Origin: an uncultured beta proteobacterium | GTDB taxonomy: Bacteria > Pseudomonadota > Gammaproteobacteria > Burkholderiales > Burkholderiaceae_C | Direction: 5' to 3' | Assembly: GCA_903944555.1 (NCBI GenBank) | Contig: CAJASG010000310.1 | Span: forward strand, 1 to 10,098 | Length of the DNA: 10,098 nucleotides | Part shown: one piece after another, positions 7,340-10,098 of the stretch | Position numbering within the stretch: position 1 is the first letter of the stretch | Layout: each line of letters opens with the position of its first letter | Notes under the pieces: model-generated | The model's database searches: none | What the model was told of the DNA's origin: nothing | The model's input: only the letters and a program-made list of their open reading frames with translations | Position numbers and translations under genes: made by a program

Positions 7340-8032
7340 ATGCACCCCACCGCCCTGATGAACTGCCAGCAGTTCTTTGATTGTTATTCCCCCGCGTTTC
7401 CAACAGACCACCAGGTCGAAGTGGTGGAAATCGGGTCACAAGATGTCAATGGCAGTTTGCGGGGGTGCTGCCCCTCCGCCTACAAGTACACGGGTGTGGA
7501 TTTTGTTCAGGGCAAAGGGGTAGACGTAATTTTGGAAGACCCCTACAAACTCCCGTTCGCAGACAATTCGGCCGACATTGTTTTATCCAGCTCATGCTTT
7601 GAACACTCAGAGATGTTCTGGCTTCTGTTTCTGGAGATCATGCGCATCGTGAAGCCTGGGGGGCTTTTCTATCTCAACGTGCCTTCCAATGGGGAATTTC
7701 ATCGTTGGCCGGTGGATTGCTGGCGGTTTTACCCGGACAGTGGGCGTGGACTGGTGACTTGGGCCAAGCGCAACGGCATGAACCCGGTGCTGCTGGAGTC
7801 CTACACAAGCACGCAGATTGGGGACCAATGGAATGACTTTGTGGCTGTTTTTCTGAAAGATGCGGACCATATCGACCAGTACCGTACACGCATCCTCGAC
7901 AAAAAGACGGATTTTTACAATGGTATTTCCTCCAAGGCCGAAGGCTTCCTTCAGCACAATGTAGCGAATGAGGACAAGCGTAAATTGATGATCATCAATC
8001 AGATTATTGAAAACAAAGTAAAAATTCTGTGA
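7340..8032 (+). CDS. Class I SAM-dependent methyltransferase (Methyltransf_11-like)
   Basis: The 230-residue protein has the class I methyltransferase core. Motif I is VVEIGSQDV (E30-I-G-S), a variant of the usual glycine-rich loop. Strand 2 ends in the acidic residue of YTGVDF (D54). Next come PFADNSADIVLSSSCFEHS (D79 at motif IV) and IVKPGGLFYLNVP (K105-G108). The block HRWPVDCWRFYPDSG and the later DFVAVFLKD are typical of methyltransferases found in polysaccharide clusters. The first residues before the core vary in this family, so the start could be ATG 7340 or ATG 7358. It is followed after 40 bases by a glycosyltransferase fusion, suggesting it methylates a sugar or glycan intermediate, but the acceptor is unknown. 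It need not be a sugar methyltransferase. Confidence 0.82.
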   Translation: MHPTALMNCQQFFDCYSPAFPTDHQVEVVEIGSQDVNGSLRGCCPSAYKYTGVDFVQGKGVDVILEDPYKLPFADNSADIVLSSSCFEHSEMFWLLFLEIMRIVKPGGLFYLNVPSNGEFHRWPVDCWRFYPDSGRGLVTWAKRNGMNPVLLESYTSTQIGDQWNDFVAVFLKDADHIDQYRTRILDKKTDFYNGISSKAEGFLQHNVANEDKRKLMIINQIIENKVKIL

Positions 8033-8072
8033 TGTCAGCCTGTAAGGCAATAGCACGGCAAATTTGCGGACC

Positions 8073-9884
8073 ATGACAACTGAAATCACCATGCAAAGAC
8101 CGGCGCTTTCGATTTGCATACCCACCTTCAATCGTGCCAATTTATTGGCCGTCGCCCTGGGCAGCATCACCCAACAAGCGGGTGGTTTGCCGATTGAAGT
8201 GATCGTATGTGACAACGCGTCCACCGATGAAACCCGCAGCATGGTGGAAGGGTACAGCCAGCAGTACCCTTATGTCCGCTACTTTTGCAACAGTTTGAAT
8301 ATAGGTTTTGACCGGAATCTGTTGCGCGCCGTAGAACACGCCACTGGGACGTATTGCTGGACCCTGGGCAGCGACGACGCGGTAGCGGGTGGCGCTCTTC
8401 AACGTATTCTCGCCGCCATCACGGATGCACCAGACTTCATATTGTGTGACGCAGTGAATTGCGATGTTCATCTTCGTCCAACCGGCATACTCAAGTTTCT
8501 GGATCTGCCCGATTGCTTGCTTGATTTTTCTGTGGCCTCGGATGTGGTTTGCTTTCTGGAAAAGGCAACCATGCATGCGTCACTTTTCGGCTACATCGGA
8601 GCCATGGTGTTTCGGCGCAGCCGGTTTTTGGAAACTTCAACCAAACGCTGCTTCATAGGTTCCGGCTATGTGCATGTATCCCGTGCGCTGGATATGCTGC
8701 TCAACGGCAAGGGAAGCATGCGATACCTGGCGCAACCCAGCGCGATGGCACGCCGCGATAACAACGATGACGTGGATGGCACGGGTGGGCTCCTGCGGCA
8801 TTACACCGACCACCAAATGTTTCGACGCGTTGCGGACCAGTATTTTTCTGGTGACCTGGAAATTCACCGCAAATACAAAGCATTTGTCCGGCGGATATAT
8901 GGTGATGCTTTTGCAAGCGACGCACCCACCCACATTGATTTCGTCGACAATTTTCGGCACTTTTTCAAAAACGAAACACCGCGTCTTCCTGTCGTCGAAT
9001 GGCAATTGAAGCCGTGTGTGATCGACGCCAAAAGTCGGCTTGCCGCTGCGGGCGTGTTAGATAAGGCGTTTGCACCCGACGCACTATTGCACCTGGGTTT
9101 TCGCGGCGAATTCGATATGCTCGCGCGGCCCGTCAATGAACGCGCCATAGGATACGACCGCCATTACGTTGCCCGGTTTGATGGTGTGCATATTCCGTTT
9201 GAAGACAGTCAATTTGACACCATTTGGGCGTGCCACTGCTTTGATCAAATGCAGCCCATTGCTGCGACGCTTCAGGATTGGTTCCGCGCTCTGAAGGTGG
9301 GTGGGCTGATGGTTTTAAGCTGTGATATTGGTGCCGAGGTTTCCGTGGCAAAGGCTCCGTCCGGCGGGTTGGCACCGGGCTTTTCCATGGCCGACCTCCT
9401 GGGGCTGATGGGAGAGGTGTCCGAAACCACCGCCTACCGCATAGTGCACTGCCTTCAATCCTTGCCCCATATCGAGGGCTCAACGACCGTGGACCTAATG
9501 CTTGAAAAGCTGCCCTCCCCGCCAGTCGAGCCTACGCAAGCCCTTTTGAAGGCGATGCAGTTTCATCAGCAAGGGGATTTGAGCCAAGCCCAACCCATTT
9601 ACCAAACTATTCTAGCCCAACATCCGCTGCATTTTCCGGCACTGCACATGCTGGGCGTGGTCCATTTTCAGCGCAATGAATTGGTACCGGCGGAGGCGCT
9701 GTTGCGCCAGGCCCTGGCACTGTCCGAGCGGACCTGGGAGGCGCATTACAACTTGGGATGCGTGCTGTGGCAGTCTTCCCGTTTTGTCGAGGCACGCGAC
9801 TGTTTCAAACGCTGCCTAGAGCTGAACCCTGAATACGAAATGGCACAAGCGCGCCTTTCCCAATTGTCCGCCGCGGGGGTCTAG
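8073..9884 (+). CDS. GT2 glycosyltransferase fused to a degenerate methyltransferase-like domain and TPR repeats
   Basis: The 603-residue protein has three visible parts. Residues about 12-250 are a GT-A family 2 glycosyltransferase: LSICIPTFNRANLL, the nucleotide-binding CDNASTDET, NIGFDRNLLRAV, and a DXD-type GSDDA (D101, D102). Residues about 335-480 resemble a class I methyltransferase, with LLHLGFRGEFDML where motif I should be, then IPFEDSQFDTIWACHCFDQM and LKVGGLMVLS (from K408). The glycine-rich SAM loop is missing, so activity is doubtful. Residues 487-603 are TPR helices; ALHMLGVVHF (A523) and AHYNLGCVLW (A557) are exactly 34 residues apart, the TPR period. It probably transfers a sugar to a glycan at the cytoplasmic membrane, with the tail as a docking surface; this is inference. 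ATG 8073 is chosen over TTG 8064 and ATG 8091, with no good ribosome site at any. Confidence 0.82.
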   Translation: MTTEITMQRPALSICIPTFNRANLLAVALGSITQQAGGLPIEVIVCDNASTDETRSMVEGYSQQYPYVRYFCNSLNIGFDRNLLRAVEHATGTYCWTLGSDDAVAGGALQRILAAITDAPDFILCDAVNCDVHLRPTGILKFLDLPDCLLDFSVASDVVCFLEKATMHASLFGYIGAMVFRRSRFLETSTKRCFIGSGYVHVSRALDMLLNGKGSMRYLAQPSAMARRDNNDDVDGTGGLLRHYTDHQMFRRVADQYFSGDLEIHRKYKAFVRRIYGDAFASDAPTHIDFVDNFRHFFKNETPRLPVVEWQLKPCVIDAKSRLAAAGVLDKAFAPDALLHLGFRGEFDMLARPVNERAIGYDRHYVARFDGVHIPFEDSQFDTIWACHCFDQMQPIAATLQDWFRALKVGGLMVLSCDIGAEVSVAKAPSGGLAPGFSMADLLGLMGEVSETTAYRIVHCLQSLPHIEGSTTVDLMLEKLPSPPVEPTQALLKAMQFHQQGDLSQAQPIYQTILAQHPLHFPALHMLGVVHFQRNELVPAEALLRQALALSERTWEAHYNLGCVLWQSSRFVEARDCFKRCLELNPEYEMAQARLSQLSAAGV

Positions 9885-10098
9885 ATGATTTATGTCTTCG
9901 GAATGAGCCATGCCATCAACGTCTTGAAAGCGGCCAGCGCTAGCCCACTGTCGTTCACCCATGAAAATTGGGCATCGCTGCTGTCGGAAGGAAGTTTTTT
10001 TGACATTCAAACCAAGCCAGGTCTTTTTAAGGAAGATCTGATAAAGGTGTTTGTTGCGTCACCGGGTGTCGGATGGGGGCTCGTCGCAGACTTTCGGA
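9885..10098 (+). CDS. Unrecognised protein, 3'-truncated by the window edge
   Basis: The frame starts with ATG at 9885 directly after the TAG of the fusion gene and stays open to the window end (71 codons seen). A G-run at 9875-9879 lies 5 bases before the ATG and can serve as ribosome site, and the TAG-ATG junction supports co-translation with the previous gene. The protein begins MIYVFGMSHAINVLKAAS and continues with SFTHENWASLL and VASPGVGWGLVADF. The opening strand followed by a GMSH turn recalls the start of some SGNH-hydrolase-like or Rossmann-type proteins, but this is too short to decide. No signal peptide or membrane segment is visible in the seen part. Confidence 0.65.
   Translation, partial: MIYVFGMSHAINVLKAASASPLSFTHENWASLLSEGSFFDIQTKPGLFKEDLIKVFVASPGVGWGLVADFR

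Noticed and set aside
8058..8067. Perfect 10-base palindrome GCAAATTTGC before the glycosyltransferase start
   Set aside because: About ten such palindromes are expected by chance in 10 kb, and no second copy or nearby promoter was seen.

Overview
The window is part of a surface-polysaccharide (O-antigen or capsule type) gene cluster from a Gram-negative bacterium. Moderately high G+C and the protein style suggest a betaproteobacterium, perhaps of the order Burkholderiales. That placement is inferred from overall look, not from a marker gene. All genes are on the + strand and tightly packed, with one gap of about 300 bases.

Left part (1-3075): the end of rfbF (glucose-1-phosphate cytidylyltransferase), then rfbG (CDP-glucose 4,6-dehydratase) and rfbH (CDP-4-keto-6-deoxyglucose 3-dehydrase). 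Together they turn glucose-1-phosphate into the intermediate leading to CDP-4-keto-3,6-dideoxyglucose. RfbH keeps the complete C-X57-C-X1-C-X7-C iron-sulfur ligand pattern and the His that replaces the usual PLP lysine. The reductase partner (DdhD/E3) is not in the window.

Middle part (3095-7037): a class I/II PLP aminotransferase, an acetolactate-synthase-like thiamine-diphosphate enzyme, and an extended short-chain dehydrogenase/reductase (SDR), spaced as one operon. A ThDP enzyme plus an SDR after rfbFGH matches the logic of yersiniose synthesis (YerE adds a two-carbon unit from pyruvate to C4, YerF reduces the branch). The window therefore probably makes a CDP-linked 4-C-branched 3,6-dideoxyhexose. 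The aminotransferase is an extra piece without an obvious role in that scheme.

Gap (7038-7339): A+T-rich, with a 46-codon reading frame that starts in an ATGA overlap with the SDR stop codon, another 30-codon frame, and a possible promoter directly at the next gene's start.

Right part (7340-10098): a class I SAM methyltransferase, a 603-residue protein joining a GT2 glycosyltransferase, a degenerate methyltransferase-like domain and a TPR tail, and the first 71 codons of an unrecognised gene. These probably act in assembly or modification of the polysaccharide rather than in making the nucleotide sugar.

No tRNA, rRNA, CRISPR array, insertion sequence or convincing terminator was seen.
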